Source: Hyphococcus sp. (GTDB taxonomy: Bacteria; Pseudomonadota; Alphaproteobacteria; Caulobacterales; Parvularculaceae). Taken from it: a DNA stretch of 42,154 nucleotides. The DNA lies in NCBI GenBank assembly GCA_021776375.1, contig JAJFGA010000025.1, forward strand, positions 1-42,154, given 5' to 3'. Under the pieces are notes generated by a model, which worked only from the letters and a program-made list of their open reading frames with translations, was not told where the DNA came from and ran no database searches. The position numbers and the translations under genes were made by a program. The stretch's first letter is position 1, and each line of letters opens with the position of its first letter. This document shows positions 8,192 through 16,670 of this stretch, piece after piece.

Positions 8192-10309
8192 TCAGTCGTC
8201 CTTAGAAACTTCCTTGCCGGTTTCCTGATCAACGATTTTCATCGACAGGCGCACCTTGCCGCGGTCGTCAAAGCCGAGAAGTTTGACGAAAACTTCATCG
8301 CCCTCTTTGACCACGTCGGTGGTTTTTTCCGGCCGGCCGTCAGACAGCTGCGAGATATGCACCAGCCCGTCGCGCGGGCCGAAGAAGTTGATGAAGGCGC
8401 CAAAGTCCATGGTCTTGACGACCGTGCCTTTATAGATTTCACCAACTTCCGGTTCGGCGACAATCGAATGGATCCACTTGTAAGCGGCGTCGATCTTTTC
8501 TTTGTCATTGGAGGCGATTTTGATCAGGCCGTCATCATTGACGTTGATCTTGGCGCCAGTTTCTTCAACGATCTGGCGGATAATCTTGCCGCCAGCGCCG
8601 ATGACGTCGCGGATTTTATCCTTGTTGATCTGCATGGTCTCAATGCGCGGCGCATAATCGCCAAGGTCATCACGAGCGCTCTCGAGAGATTTGTTCATCT
8701 CGCCGAGAATATGCATGCGCCCGTCTTTCGCCTGATCGAGCGCCACTTTCATGATCTCCTCAGTGATGCCGGCGATTTTGATGTCCATCTGCAAGGAGGT
8801 AACACCCTCATCGGTGCCGGCGACTTTAAAGTCCATGTCGCCAAGATGGTCCTCGTCGCCGAGAATATCGGACAGCACCGCATAGCGTTCGCCCTCGAGG
8901 ATAAGCCCCATGGCGATGCCGGCGACCGGACGCTTGATTGGCACGCCGCCATCCATCATCGCCAAAGACGCGCCGCACACCGTCGCCATCGACGACGAAC
9001 CGTTGGACTCAGTGATCTCCGAGACCAGGCGAATAACGTAAGGAAATTCCTCCTGAGACGGAATAACCGCTTTCATCGCCCGCCAGGCAAGCTTGCCGTG
9101 GCCGATTTCGCGGCGTCCGGTAAAGCCCATGCGACCAACCTCGCCGACCGAATAGGGCGGGAAGTTATAATGGAGAAGGAACTGTTCTTTATAGGTGCCG
9201 GCCAGCGCATCGATGAATTGTTCATCTTCGCCAGTGCCAAGGGTTGCAACCACCAGCGCCTGGGTTTCTCCCCGGGTAAACAGCGCCGAGCCGTGGGTGC
9301 GCGGCAGGATGCCGGCTTCAGCGACAATCGGGCGAACGGTTTTGGTGTCGCGGCCGTCAATGCGCTCGCCGGTGTCGAGAATGCCGTTGCGAACAATGTC
9401 GGATTCGATTGCTTTGAAGAGACCGCCAACGACGCTTTTCGGTAATGCGTTCTCATCTTCGTCATTACAGAACTCGGCAATCGCTTTGTTTTTCGCCTCG
9501 CCAAGCTTTTCCTGACGCACCTGTTTGACCTGCTCATTATAGGCGGCGCGAACATCAGCCTCAACCAAAGCGCGAACTTTGCCTTCGTGCTCTGAGTGAT
9601 CCGGCGCAACAAAATCCCATGGGTCTTTGGCGCTGTCTTCAGCAAAATCGAGGATAAGGTCGATCGCTTCTTTCGCCGCTTTATGACCAAAGCCAACCGC
9701 GCCGAGCATGACCTCTTCGGAAAGCTCTTTCGCTTCCGATTCAACCATCATCACCGCGTCAGCCGTGCCGGCCATCACCAGGTCGAGCTTGGTTTCCGGC
9801 ATCTCGTCGATCTGCGGGTTCAAAACATAATCGCCGTTGATATAACCAACCCGTGCGGCGGCGATCGGTCCGAGGAACGGAACGCCGGCAATCGTCAACG
9901 CGGCGGAGACGGCAATCATCGCCACCACATCAGGGTCGTTTTCAAGATCGTGCGACAAAACCTGCGCAACGACCAAAACTTCGTTTTTAAAACCTTTGGC
10001 GAACAACGGACGGATCGGCCGGTCTATCAGGCGCGAGGTCAGCGTTTCTTTTTCGGTCGGGCGCGCTTCGCGTTTGAAATAGCCGCCGGGCACGCGTCCC
10101 GCAGCATAATAGCGTTCTTGATAGTGAACGGTCAGCGGAAAGAAATCGAAATTCGGGTTCGGTTGCTTTGCGGCCGTTACAGCGGCGAGAACGGTGGTCT
10201 CACCATAGGTGGCGAGCACTGCGCCATCGGCTTGGCGCGCGACGCGCCCGGTCTCTAAGGTCAGCGTGCGGCCGCCCCATTCGATTGATTTTTTCGTGGT
10301 GTTAAACAT
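8192..10309 (-). CDS. pnp: Polyribonucleotide nucleotidyltransferase (PNPase)
   Basis: 705 residues, normal for PNPase. The order is RNase PH domain 1 (about 10-140), a helical linker, RNase PH domain 2 (about 310-540), then a KH domain near 556-610 ([20 protein letters not shown]) and an S1 domain near 620-690 ([20 protein letters not shown]). The active-site region of the second PH domain, including the [17 protein letters not shown] segment, is intact. It degrades RNA 3' to 5' by phosphorolysis as a trimer and is a core part of the RNA degradosome. In most relatives pnp directly follows rpsO; here an SDR gene and a repeat element lie between. The leader before the ATG has a purine-rich stretch (GAGAGAAG) as ribosome site. 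Confidence 0.98.
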   Translation of the reverse strand: MFNTTKKSIEWGGRTLTLETGRVARQADGAVLATYGETTVLAAVTAAKQPNPNFDFFPLTVHYQERYYAAGRVPGGYFKREARPTEKETLTSRLIDRPIRPLFAKGFKNEVLVVAQVLSHDLENDPDVVAMIAVSAALTIAGVPFLGPIAAARVGYINGDYVLNPQIDEMPETKLDLVMAGTADAVMMVESEAKELSEEVMLGAVGFGHKAAKEAIDLILDFAEDSAKDPWDFVAPDHSEHEGKVRALVEADVRAAYNEQVKQVRQEKLGEAKNKAIAEFCNDEDENALPKSVVGGLFKAIESDIVRNGILDTGERIDGRDTKTVRPIVAEAGILPRTHGSALFTRGETQALVVATLGTGEDEQFIDALAGTYKEQFLLHYNFPPYSVGEVGRMGFTGRREIGHGKLAWRAMKAVIPSQEEFPYVIRLVSEITESNGSSSMATVCGASLAMMDGGVPIKRPVAGIAMGLILEGERYAVLSDILGDEDHLGDMDFKVAGTDEGVTSLQMDIKIAGITEEIMKVALDQAKDGRMHILGEMNKSLESARDDLGDYAPRIETMQINKDKIRDVIGAGGKIIRQIVEETGAKINVNDDGLIKIASNDKEKIDAAYKWIHSIVAEPEVGEIYKGTVVKTMDFGAFINFFGPRDGLVHISQLSDGRPEKTTDVVKEGDEVFVKLLGFDDRGKVRLSMKIVDQETGKEVSKDD

Positions 10310-10397
10310 TTTTTTTCTTCTCTCTCGTGAATCGCGCCCTACGCGGATCGTCTGGCGCCGTGGTTATGTAGCCGTTGTCAAGCGAGCTTTGTCTCGC

Positions 10398-11159
10398 CTA
10401 TCGGGGCTGCATTCGGATAGCGCCGTCAATTCGAAAGACGGCGCCGTTGATCATTGTGTTGCGGCATATCTCCAATGCCAGCGATGCATATTCTTCTGGT
10501 TTGCCAAGGCGCTTGGGGAACGGAACCATGGCGGCGAGCGCGTCCTGAACCTTTTGGTCCATGCCCGCCATCATCGGCGTCCAGAAAATTCCAGGCGCGA
10601 TTGTGTTGACGCGAACACCGATATTCATCAGGTCGCGCGCGACGGGCAGCGTCATGCCGGCGACGCCGGCCTTGGATGCAGCATAAGCCGCTTGGCCAAT
10701 TTGCCCCTCAAAAGCGGCGACCGATGCGGTGTTGATAATCACCCCGCGTTCGCCATCCTCGCCGGGCTCTAATTTTTCCATCTCCGCAGCGACGAGACGC
10801 GTGCAGTTAAACGTTCCTGCCAGATTGATATCGAGAACCTTTTTAAAACTCTCTAACCGGTGCGGGCCGTTCTTGCCGATGGTCTTCTCGCCAATCGCAA
10901 TACCGGCGCAGTTGATAAGAATGGACGGCGCCCCATGTGCGGCGACCGTCTTTTCCAGCGCAGCAGAGATGGTTTGCTCATCCGTAACGTCCACGGAGCA
11001 AAATATTCCGCCAAGTTCGGCGGCCAGCGCCTCGCCTTTTTCTGCGTTGAGATCCCAAAGCGCAACTTTGACGCCCGCTTCATGGAGCGCTTCAGCGGTC
11101 GCAGCGCCAAGACCTGACGCGCCGCCGGTAATGATGGCTGAGGTGTCCGATAGGTTCAT
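10398..11159 (-). CDS. SDR family NAD-dependent dehydrogenase (3-hydroxyacyl-CoA dehydrogenase type 2-like)
   Basis: 253 residues. The cofactor motif TGGASGLG lies at 11-18, Asp36 at the end of the second strand points to NAD(H), NCAGIA lies at 83-88, and Asn112 with Ser146, Tyr159 and Lys163 forms the catalytic tetrad. The sequence style (GGASGLGAATAEAL start, PGIFWTPMM after the active site, and a PFPKRLGKPEEYASL tail) resembles the type 2 3-hydroxyacyl-CoA dehydrogenases (HSD17B10-like) of fatty-acid and branched-chain degradation. The exact substrate is inferred, not shown. GAGGA sits 6 bases before the ATG. The gene lies between rpsO and pnp on the same strand, separated from rpsO by a repeat element, an unusual position for a metabolic gene. 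Confidence 0.9.
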   Translation of the reverse strand: MNLSDTSAIITGGASGLGAATAEALHEAGVKVALWDLNAEKGEALAAELGGIFCSVDVTDEQTISAALEKTVAAHGAPSILINCAGIAIGEKTIGKNGPHRLESFKKVLDINLAGTFNCTRLVAAEMEKLEPGEDGERGVIINTASVAAFEGQIGQAAYAASKAGVAGMTLPVARDLMNIGVRVNTIAPGIFWTPMMAGMDQKVQDALAAMVPFPKRLGKPEEYASLALEICRNTMINGAVFRIDGAIRMQPR

Positions 11160-11170
11160 TTTCTAGTCCT

Positions 11171-11306
11171 CGTCATCCCGTGCGCGGTGCAGCATCTTGA
11201 TGATGCGCCGCAGACACGGGACCTATTGCGGCGAACGCGGCTTTGGTTGGTAGCGACCCCGGATCAGCGCAGCGATATTTCATGCCGCAACGCGTCCGGG
11301 ATGACG
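11171..11306. repeat. Intergenic repeat with CGTCATCCCG terminal arms, copy 2
   Basis: It starts CGTCATCCCG at 11171 and ends CGGGATGACG at 11306. It shares the internal words CCCGGATCAGC and GCAACGCGTC with the copy at 1878-2052. It is placed between the rpsO stop and the SDR start, so it is transcribed if the operon is read through and could fold into a stable hairpin. Confidence 0.7.
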
Positions 11307-11311
11307 CCGTC

Positions 11312-11581
11312 TTAGCGCCGGATGCCAAGCGCTTCGATCAGCTTTTTGTAACGGGGCTCGTCACCGCGCTTCACATAATCGAGCAGGCGGCGGCGCTGGG
11401 AGACCATTTTCAGGAGCCCGCGGCGCGAGTGGTTGTCTTTTTTGTGCTCTTTGAAGTGCTCGGTGAGGTTGGTGATGCGCTCGGTGAGGATGGCGACCTG
11501 CACCTCGGGGGAACCGGTATCATCCGCTTTTTGCGCGTATTTTTTGATGAGTTCAGCCTTACGGCCAGCCGTAATCGACAT
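11312..11581 (-). CDS. rpsO: Small ribosomal subunit protein uS15
   Basis: 89 residues, the standard length. The family's conserved blocks are visible: [15 protein letters not shown] (residues 22-36), [20 protein letters not shown] with the invariant HxxDxHSRR helix, and the C-terminal [16 protein letters not shown] block. It binds 16S rRNA at the central domain junction and is an early assembly protein of the 30S subunit; in E. coli it represses its own translation. A GGAG ribosome site lies 8 bases before the ATG. A good sigma-70-type promoter is seen at 11658-11686. Downstream on the same strand come a repeat element, an SDR gene and pnp. Confidence 0.98.
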   Translation of the reverse strand: MSITAGRKAELIKKYAQKADDTGSPEVQVAILTERITNLTEHFKEHKKDNHSRRGLLKMVSQRRRLLDYVKRGDEPRYKKLIEALGIRR

Positions 11582-11657
11582 GCTTTATTCTCCGCGGCGT
11601 CGCTAAATTTCCGGCCCCGCCGGGACGCCGTCCAGCAGGGTCAGGGATTTGGCGCGG

Positions 11658-11686
11658 GTGATAGGGGAAAAGCGGGCGTGTGGCAA
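11658..11686 (-). promoter_or_regulatory. Putative rpsO promoter
   Basis: On the minus strand TTGCCA (11686-11681) and TATCAC (11663-11658) are separated by 17 bases, giving a -35/-10 pair about 77 bp before the rpsO ATG. The spacing is ideal and the -35 is close to the alphaproteobacterial TTGAC consensus. Confidence 0.55.
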
Positions 11687-11742
11687 CTCCTGCCCCCTGT
11701 TGCATCACTATTCATGACACTCAGCTGGCGCGCCTCTGCGCA

Positions 11743-11771
11743 TTGACAAAACTGTCTTTTCATAATATGAA
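11743..11771 (+). promoter_or_regulatory. Putative promoter of the tetR-CPBP operon
   Basis: TTGACA at 11743-11748 and TATGAA at 11766-11771 are spaced by 17 bases. The -10 lies inside the palindromic operator that follows. A start of transcription near 11778 would give a very short leader of about 14 bases before the ATG at 11792. Confidence 0.6.
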
Positions 11772-11796
11772 CATGAATTATAGTTCATATTATGAG
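11759..11796. promoter_or_regulatory. Double palindromic operator over the tetR start
   Basis: The region is a perfect 13-bp inverted repeat (arms 11760-11772 and 11783-11795, 10-base spacer). Read the other way, it is two similar 13-bp palindromes: TTCATAATATGAA centred at 11765 (perfect) and TTCATATTATGAG centred at 11790 (one mismatch). The two centres are 25 bp apart. The first covers the -10 box and the second covers the annotated start codon. This is the layout expected for an autoregulated TetR repressor that binds as two dimers. Confidence 0.8.
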
Positions 11797-12430
11797 TCAC
11801 GCCATGCCAACCACAGCACCAGCCGTTATTCGCCCGCCCCAACAAGCGAGGAGCAGCGCGGCGCTCGCGCGTATTTTCAAAGCCACCCAGCAGATGCTCG
11901 AAACAGCCTCGTTTGACCAAATTCGGGTAAACGACATTGCCGCAGAAGCGGACGTTTCCGTTGGCTCCATTTATCAAAGGTTCAAAAAGAAAGATGATTT
12001 GCTCTGGGCGTTATACGACGCCTATTTGACGCAGACCGAACGACAGTTCGAAAACTTAGTTGCAGAAAGTCACCACTTATCACTCAGCGTGCGTGTTGCG
12101 GATTTGATAGAGCTGATATCCAGCCTTTTCACAGAGCGACGCGGCGTCGTCAGATCATTGTTGGTAAAATATCGTCATAATACGGATGATATACCGCCGA
12201 ATTTCATTGCACGAATTGGCGCCGTCTATGACGCGGGCGTAAAATTAATCGCACAAGCGCCAAACTCCAATCATTCTGCCGAAGATGCTCAATTTGCCTT
12301 CTCATTAATCATGTCATTCATTCGTGAAGAGCTTTTGTTCGGCGACACGCGCCGCTTAATGCCTGATGAAGAAATCAGCCCTCATTTCGAAAAACTACTA
12401 CACAAAGCGGTTATGGGCGCATTGAAATAG
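11792..12430 (+). CDS. TetR/AcrR family transcriptional regulator
   Basis: 212 residues. The N-terminal DNA-binding domain (about residues 18-75) holds the helix-turn-helix FDQIRVNDIAAEADVSVGSI followed by YQRFKKKDDLLWAL, the family pattern. The C-terminal two thirds is a helical ligand/dimer domain with no recognisable ligand signature. The ATG at 11792 lies inside the right operator arm; an ATG at 11804 (MPTTAP), with GAG 7 bases upstream, is an equally good start and leaves the operator outside the gene. The palindromes upstream make autorepression likely. It is followed after 12 bp by a CPBP-family membrane protein, the probable regulated partner. Codon use is more AT-rich than in the neighbouring housekeeping genes, which may mean recent arrival. 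Confidence 0.93.
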   Translation: MSHAMPTTAPAVIRPPQQARSSAALARIFKATQQMLETASFDQIRVNDIAAEADVSVGSIYQRFKKKDDLLWALYDAYLTQTERQFENLVAESHHLSLSVRVADLIELISSLFTERRGVVRSLLVKYRHNTDDIPPNFIARIGAVYDAGVKLIAQAPNSNHSAEDAQFAFSLIMSFIREELLFGDTRRLMPDEEISPHFEKLLHKAVMGALK

Positions 12431-12442
12431 GATACAGATTCA

Positions 12443-13156
12443 ATGACAGAAGAAGCCATGCAAAAATCAGCGCCCGGTGGCGATTGGCGGCCAGCGTTTG
12501 CAACTTTCGCCGCCCTTGCATTCGTTCTCGTAGCCTATCCCGCCATCCGCATGGCCATACCCTACCTTAATCTGTTTCCCGCCGCTGGAGGGCGGGAATG
12601 GTGGTGGGTTTTGTGGTCAAGCATATTCGTTGGACACTGGATTTGCGTCGCCATTTGCGCAGCCGCTATATCGTCAGAAAAAGGTCGCTGGGTTTCAATT
12701 GGCTTTGACTGGAAACTTTTTATTCGAGGCCGTTACGTATTCATATTGGTCGTCATTCTCGCCGTCGTAGTGGCTTATTATGCGCCAGCTTATTTTTATG
12801 ACGATACGCTGCCGGAACAAATGCGTTCCCATCCTCTAGGGCCGGTATCGTCAGCAGAGCGCATGTTCTGGATCGCCATGGCGGTAACGGCAGGCGTCGC
12901 CGAAGAGATCATGTATCGTGGATATGCCATTACGAGGCTTCGCCGCTTATTCAACTTGCCTGTCGCAATTCTTTTGCCGGCGATTTCATTTGCCCTAATG
13001 CACGGCCCAAGCGCGTTTATTCCACAATTTCTCGGGCTTTATATTTTTTCCGCGTTACTCTTTACAGCCGCATTCCTTTTTCTCGGCTCTCGCCGACTTG
13101 AATGGATAATCTTGCTGCACATAACCATAGACCTGGCCATCATTGCGGCGCCCTAG
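12443..13156 (+). CDS. CPBP family intramembrane glutamic endopeptidase (Abi-like)
   Basis: 237 residues with about seven membrane segments. The three CPBP motifs are present: EExxxR as Glu154-Glu155...Arg159 (EEIMYRG), FxxxH as FALMH with His187, and a third HxxxD as His226...Asp230 (HITIDLA) in the last membrane helix. Family members are Rce1-like intramembrane proteases; in bacteria they include bacteriocin self-immunity proteins and proteases acting on membrane-bound or prenylated peptides. The substrate is unknown. The gene lies 12 bp after the TetR gene and is almost certainly in the same transcript, so it is probably induced by whatever ligand releases the repressor. No bacteriocin-like gene is visible next to it. 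Confidence 0.9.
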   Translation: MTEEAMQKSAPGGDWRPAFATFAALAFVLVAYPAIRMAIPYLNLFPAAGGREWWWVLWSSIFVGHWICVAICAAAISSEKGRWVSIGFDWKLFIRGRYVFILVVILAVVVAYYAPAYFYDDTLPEQMRSHPLGPVSSAERMFWIAMAVTAGVAEEIMYRGYAITRLRRLFNLPVAILLPAISFALMHGPSAFIPQFLGLYIFSALLFTAAFLFLGSRRLEWIILLHITIDLAIIAAP

Positions 13157-13414
13157 ATGATCCCGGCGCCACTCTACTTCGGCGCGGCAATCTGGCGATG
13201 GTTTAACGGCTGCACCGGCCGCGCATTATCGCCGAGACCGGATCTATTCAAATCTATCATTAAACGCGCAAGCTTGCCGCATTGTCTGGAGGTCAAAACA
13301 GCCTTGAAATTTGCGACAAGCTGAAGTGTCCCACAGCATTAGATAATGTTATAAACCACCCTTAATGTCGCAGCTGGTGCTGTCCCTTGTCCAGCTACTA
13401 TCAATGAGGTCCCT

Positions 13415-14284
13415 ATGCGCTTGATTGCTCTGTCCCTGTCCGCATCGCTGCTGTTTGCCTGTTCCGGCCCCGACGCGCCCGCGCCAACCGATCCGCAAGC
13501 GCAAAGCAGCGGCGTCCCGGCGCTTGAAAAACTCTGGGTCGCGGATGGGTTTTCCGCGCCGGAAGGCGTCGCGCCCGCGCCCGGCGGCGGCTATTATATT
13601 TCCAACGTCGCCGGCGAAGGCGACGCCAAGGATGGCGAAGGCTGGGTTACACATATTTCCGAGGCTGGCGATATCTTAAATGAACACTTCGTCGACGGCA
13701 TGAACGCGCCCAAGGGCATGGCCGTTTTGAATGATGTTCTTTACGTTTCCGATATCGACACGGTGAGGCGGTTCCAACTTCCCGGCGGTGAAGCGCTCAG
13801 CGACATTCCAATCGACGGTGCAAAGTTTTTAAATGATGCAACAGCCTGGAATGGCGCGGTCTATGTTTCAGATTCCGGCATGAGCCGTATACATCGCATT
13901 GACGGCGACGCCGCTTCCGTCTGGCTCGAAAGTGACGCGCTTGCCGGCGTCAACGGACTGCTCGGCGACGGCGCGCGGCTTTTGATCACAACCATGGACG
14001 CGGGCGCGCTTTATGAAGCCGGCGCCGACGCGACGTTGACCACAATCGCCGAAGGCATGATTGACGGCGACGGCGTTGGGCTGCCGCCAAGTGGCGGCTA
14101 TCTGGTATCGGCCTGGCGCGGCGATATATTTTTCGTTTCAAAAGACGGCGAAGTCGTCAAACTTCTCGATACCCGCGAAGAGGGGACTCTACAGAACGAC
14201 CTCAGCGTATTTGGCGATCTGGTTATTGTCCCCAATTGGCGGCCGGGAACGGTCACCGCATGGCGGATTGTTGATCCGAGTTAA
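13415..14284 (+). CDS. SMP-30/gluconolactonase-like beta-propeller lipoprotein
   Basis: 289 residues. The signal peptide ends LLFAC with Cys16 as lipid site, followed by a Pro/Ala-rich linker to about residue 35. The rest is a repeated beta pattern of a six-bladed propeller: phrases such as APEGVAPAPGGGYYISNVAG, NAPKGMAVLNDVLYVSD, NDATAWNGAVYVSDS and LPPSGGYLVSAWRGDIFFVS recur at blade spacing of about 40-45 residues. Asp/Asn residues in YISN, YVSD and NDAT positions resemble the metal-binding residues of SMP-30/gluconolactonases, but the catalytic assignment is not secure. It is probably a periplasmic outer-membrane lipoprotein. A GAGG ribosome site precedes the ATG by 5 bases. No operon partner is evident. 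Confidence 0.8.
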   Translation: MRLIALSLSASLLFACSGPDAPAPTDPQAQSSGVPALEKLWVADGFSAPEGVAPAPGGGYYISNVAGEGDAKDGEGWVTHISEAGDILNEHFVDGMNAPKGMAVLNDVLYVSDIDTVRRFQLPGGEALSDIPIDGAKFLNDATAWNGAVYVSDSGMSRIHRIDGDAASVWLESDALAGVNGLLGDGARLLITTMDAGALYEAGADATLTTIAEGMIDGDGVGLPPSGGYLVSAWRGDIFFVSKDGEVVKLLDTREEGTLQNDLSVFGDLVIVPNWRPGTVTAWRIVDPS

Positions 14285-14396
14285 GGACGGCTGCGCCGGA
14301 ACGCCATCCGGCAGGGACATAGATCGAGGCGTCTGAGGGAATGGGTCCTAGGCAAGAGTCTGGCGGGCGTCAGCGGCCACAGGGCGCTGCAAGACA

Positions 14397-14425
14397 TTGC
14401 AACTCGGGCATTTTATCCCTATAAT
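14397..14425 (+). promoter_or_regulatory. Putative promoter of the VPLPA-CTERM gene at 14450
   Basis: TTGCAA at 14397-14402 and a perfect TATAAT at 14420-14425 are spaced by 17 bases, 25 bp before the start codon. A small inverted repeat ATGAT-CGATA-ATCAT (14423-14437) overlaps the -10 and could be an operator. GGGGG lies 5 bases before the ATG. Confidence 0.65.
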
Positions 14426-14449
14426 GATCGATAATCATAGGGGGTTATC

Positions 14450-15130
14450 ATGAAAACATCATTTGGCGCGCTTTGCACTGCCATCGCAGCGCTCACTACT
14501 GTCACACTGCTTCCCGCCACTGCAAACGCAGCCATTATCTCGGTGAATGACAAGGCGGGATTTTTAGCAACATCAGGGGCGACCAGCGCCACTGGCGCGA
14601 TCCCGATCGCCGGTGCAAGTTTGGCCAGCTTGACGGCGGGCTCCGTTACATTCAGCCAGGTAGCCGCCAATTCTTTGAATTTTTCCTTAGACTGGACCAC
14701 CAGAATTGCAGGCAACCAGTTTGCCATAAACGGTCTTGAAGACCTGGATGTCGATTTTGGCGGGAACATATTTTCATTTGGTTTTGATTTTGTTGAGCCG
14801 GAAAATGACCCAAGTGTGAATGCTCCTTTTGTCGATTCCACGTTTGCAATTTCACTGTGTGATGATGGCGTTTGTTTTGAAACACTTCAATTTTCAGTAG
14901 CAAACGATATTGCCGCATTCGTCGGCGTTATTTCGACTTCGCCTTTTGACAAAGTGTTCATCCGTGAAATTATTGGCGGCATAGAGAACGAATTTTTTGG
15001 GGAATTCTACACATCAACAGCGCCGCCGCCGGAAATACCGCTGCCTTTAGCGGCTCCTCTGTTTCTTGTAGGCCTTGCTGGCCTTAGCTCTGTAGCGCGC
15101 CGACGCAAACGCGCCACGATTAGAGATTAA
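14450..15130 (+). CDS. VPLPA-CTERM/PEP-CTERM-type sorted exported protein
   Basis: 226 residues. An N-terminal signal peptide ends at ATANA (about residue 27). The middle is a beta-rich, Phe- and Asp-rich domain (for example DVDFGGNIFSFGFDFVEP and SLCDDGVCFETLQF) of the kind often seen in PEP-CTERM proteins. The C-terminus is a tripartite sorting signal: EIPLPLAAPLFLVGLAGL followed by RRRKR, which fits the VPLPA-CTERM class recognised by an exosortase. No exosortase gene is in the window. Family role: proteins exported, cut and anchored or released at the surface, often linked to exopolysaccharide production. A strong promoter lies just upstream. The stop overlaps the convergent truB stop by 11 bp. 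Confidence 0.85.
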   Translation: MKTSFGALCTAIAALTTVTLLPATANAAIISVNDKAGFLATSGATSATGAIPIAGASLASLTAGSVTFSQVAANSLNFSLDWTTRIAGNQFAINGLEDLDVDFGGNIFSFGFDFVEPENDPSVNAPFVDSTFAISLCDDGVCFETLQFSVANDIAAFVGVISTSPFDKVFIREIIGGIENEFFGEFYTSTAPPPEIPLPLAAPLFLVGLAGLSSVARRRKRATIRD

Positions 15131-16052
15131 ACACTCTTGTCGGCTTGAGCTTCAGCCCGTCCAACTCGCATATCGCGACCGGGTCGTCGTGCAAGACCGC
15201 GAGCACTGCCTCGATGGTCCCGGCATGCTCGCCCCTGACGCCCTTGGCGACCGGCGGGGCGATCACCGCCGCCTGACCGCGGCGTAGTTTATCCGCTTGC
15301 GGGCCGTCGATGGCCGCTTGCGGCAAGCCCGAGAGCGCAATCGCAATCGGCGTCAGCGCTGCATCACGGTCTTCCAGGAGGGTAATGTCTTCAAGCTGCG
15401 CAATGGTTACGCCGTCGTCGGCGTGAAACGGGCCAACGCTGAGGCGACGCAACTGCGAAACATGACCCTCAGTCCCCAGGCATTTCGCGATATCGCGCAC
15501 CAGCGCGCGCACATAGGCGCCCTTGCCGGTGACCGCCTCAAACACGGTTTCATCCGCAGACGGCGTATCGACAATTTCCAACTCGTGGATAGTGATGGTG
15601 CGCGCGGCAAGCGCCACCTCGCCGCCCTCGCGGGCGATATCATAAGCGCGCTCGCCGCCAACTTTGATGGCGGAAAATTGCGGCGGGACTTGCTCTATCT
15701 CACCGGTGAATTGATCCAGAACGCCTTCGATCTCTTCAACGGACGGGCGCTTGTCAGAAGTCGCGACCACCTCGCCTTCGCCATCATCGGTCGCGGTCGA
15801 GACGCCCCATTTGGCGGTAAACCGGTAGCGCTTTTGCGCATCCATGATGTAGGGAACCGTCTTGGTCGCCTCACCCAGCGCAATCGGCAACACCCCCGTC
15901 GCCAGCGGGTCAAGCGTGCCGGCGTGACCAGCTTTTTGCGCCTGGAACAGCCATTTCACCTTGGAAACCGCCTCGGTCGAGCCGAAATCATGGGCTTTAT
16001 CGAGGATCAGCCAGCCGGAAACCGGCCGGCCCTTTTTGCGTCGTCGGCCCAT
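15120..16052 (-). CDS. truB: tRNA pseudouridine(55) synthase
   Basis: About 310 residues. I chose the ATG at 16052 because AGGAG lies 8 bases upstream; a GTG directly before it is also possible. The TruB motifs are present: GWLILDKAHDFGS near the start, the catalytic-loop block KAGHAGTLDPLATGVLPIALGEATK with the active Asp (about residue 45), YRFTAKWGVSTATDDGEG and GAYVRALVRDI. The enzyme converts U55 to pseudouridine in the T-loop of tRNAs and acts as a tRNA chaperone. It lies 132 bp downstream of rbfA on the same strand, the usual order. A PUA-like C-terminal segment is short. The gene end overlaps a convergent surface-protein gene. Confidence 0.97.
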   Translation of the reverse strand: MGRRRKKGRPVSGWLILDKAHDFGSTEAVSKVKWLFQAQKAGHAGTLDPLATGVLPIALGEATKTVPYIMDAQKRYRFTAKWGVSTATDDGEGEVVATSDKRPSVEEIEGVLDQFTGEIEQVPPQFSAIKVGGERAYDIAREGGEVALAARTITIHELEIVDTPSADETVFEAVTGKGAYVRALVRDIAKCLGTEGHVSQLRRLSVGPFHADDGVTIAQLEDITLLEDRDAALTPIAIALSGLPQAAIDGPQADKLRRGQAAVIAPPVAKGVRGEHAGTIEAVLAVLHDDPVAICELDGLKLKPTRVFNL

Positions 16053-16184
16053 CACTCGGGCTCCTGTAAATAAGCTGCTCGGTTACCGCGGCGCCGGTTT
16101 GGACGGCATGCACGGCGTATTTGCCGGTTCAAACAGGTCCAGGCCTGGCGGTCAAGGGCTGGGGGCAATAGGCGGCGGCAAAGG

Positions 16185-16580
16185 CTATTCGTCGCCGAGG
16201 TCGCGGGCGACGTCGGGGCGGGAGAGCAGCGTGTCGATCCGCTCGGCTTCTGCAAACGTCTCGTCGCTTAAAAATACCAGGGCCGGCGTGAATTTGAGCT
16301 CAATTTTTTTGCCGAGCAGCCCACGCAAGTAAGGCGCGCCCTTGTTGAGGGCTGCAACGACTTCGCGTTGGTTCTCACCGCCAAGCGGGGCCGCAAAAAC
16401 GCTCGCCTGCTTCAAATCGGGCGAGACCCGCACCTCGCTCACCGTTACCGAGACACCCTCAAGCGCCGGGTCATGGAAGCTCTCACGCTGCATAATCTCG
16501 ACCAGTGCATGACGAAGCACTTCGCCGGCGCGGAGCTGGCGCTGGGATGGACCGGAAGAATTTGAAAATCGTTTTGCCAT
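16185..16580 (-). CDS. rbfA: 30S ribosome-binding factor A
   Basis: 131 residues, normal length. The KH-like fold blocks are visible: RQLRAGEVLRHALVEIMQRE (residues 14-33), the SEVRVSPDLKQASVFAAPLG strand-helix block, and the LRGLLGKKIELKFTPALVFL segment before the acidic tail (DETFAEAERID). RbfA binds the neck of the 30S subunit and helps mature the 5' end of 16S rRNA. It lies downstream of infB in the usual gene chain, but here a TrpF-like gene, a GNAT gene, a membrane protein gene and a hydrolase gene separate it from infB. Confidence 0.96.
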   Translation of the reverse strand: MAKRFSNSSGPSQRQLRAGEVLRHALVEIMQRESFHDPALEGVSVTVSEVRVSPDLKQASVFAAPLGGENQREVVAALNKGAPYLRGLLGKKIELKFTPALVFLSDETFAEAERIDTLLSRPDVARDLGDE

Positions 16581-16670
16581 GGGATGTCAAATAGGCGCTG
16601 AACGCCGCCGGCGAAACCCTCTTTAGAGGATATTTTCAACCTTGGGGACTGTCCTTGGTTTCCTGCGCCA

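Noticed and set aside
8162-9445. 427-codon plus-strand frame opposite pnp
   Set aside because: It is an antisense shadow of the highly conserved pnp gene; its translation has no recognisable domain and its openness follows from GC-rich codon bias.
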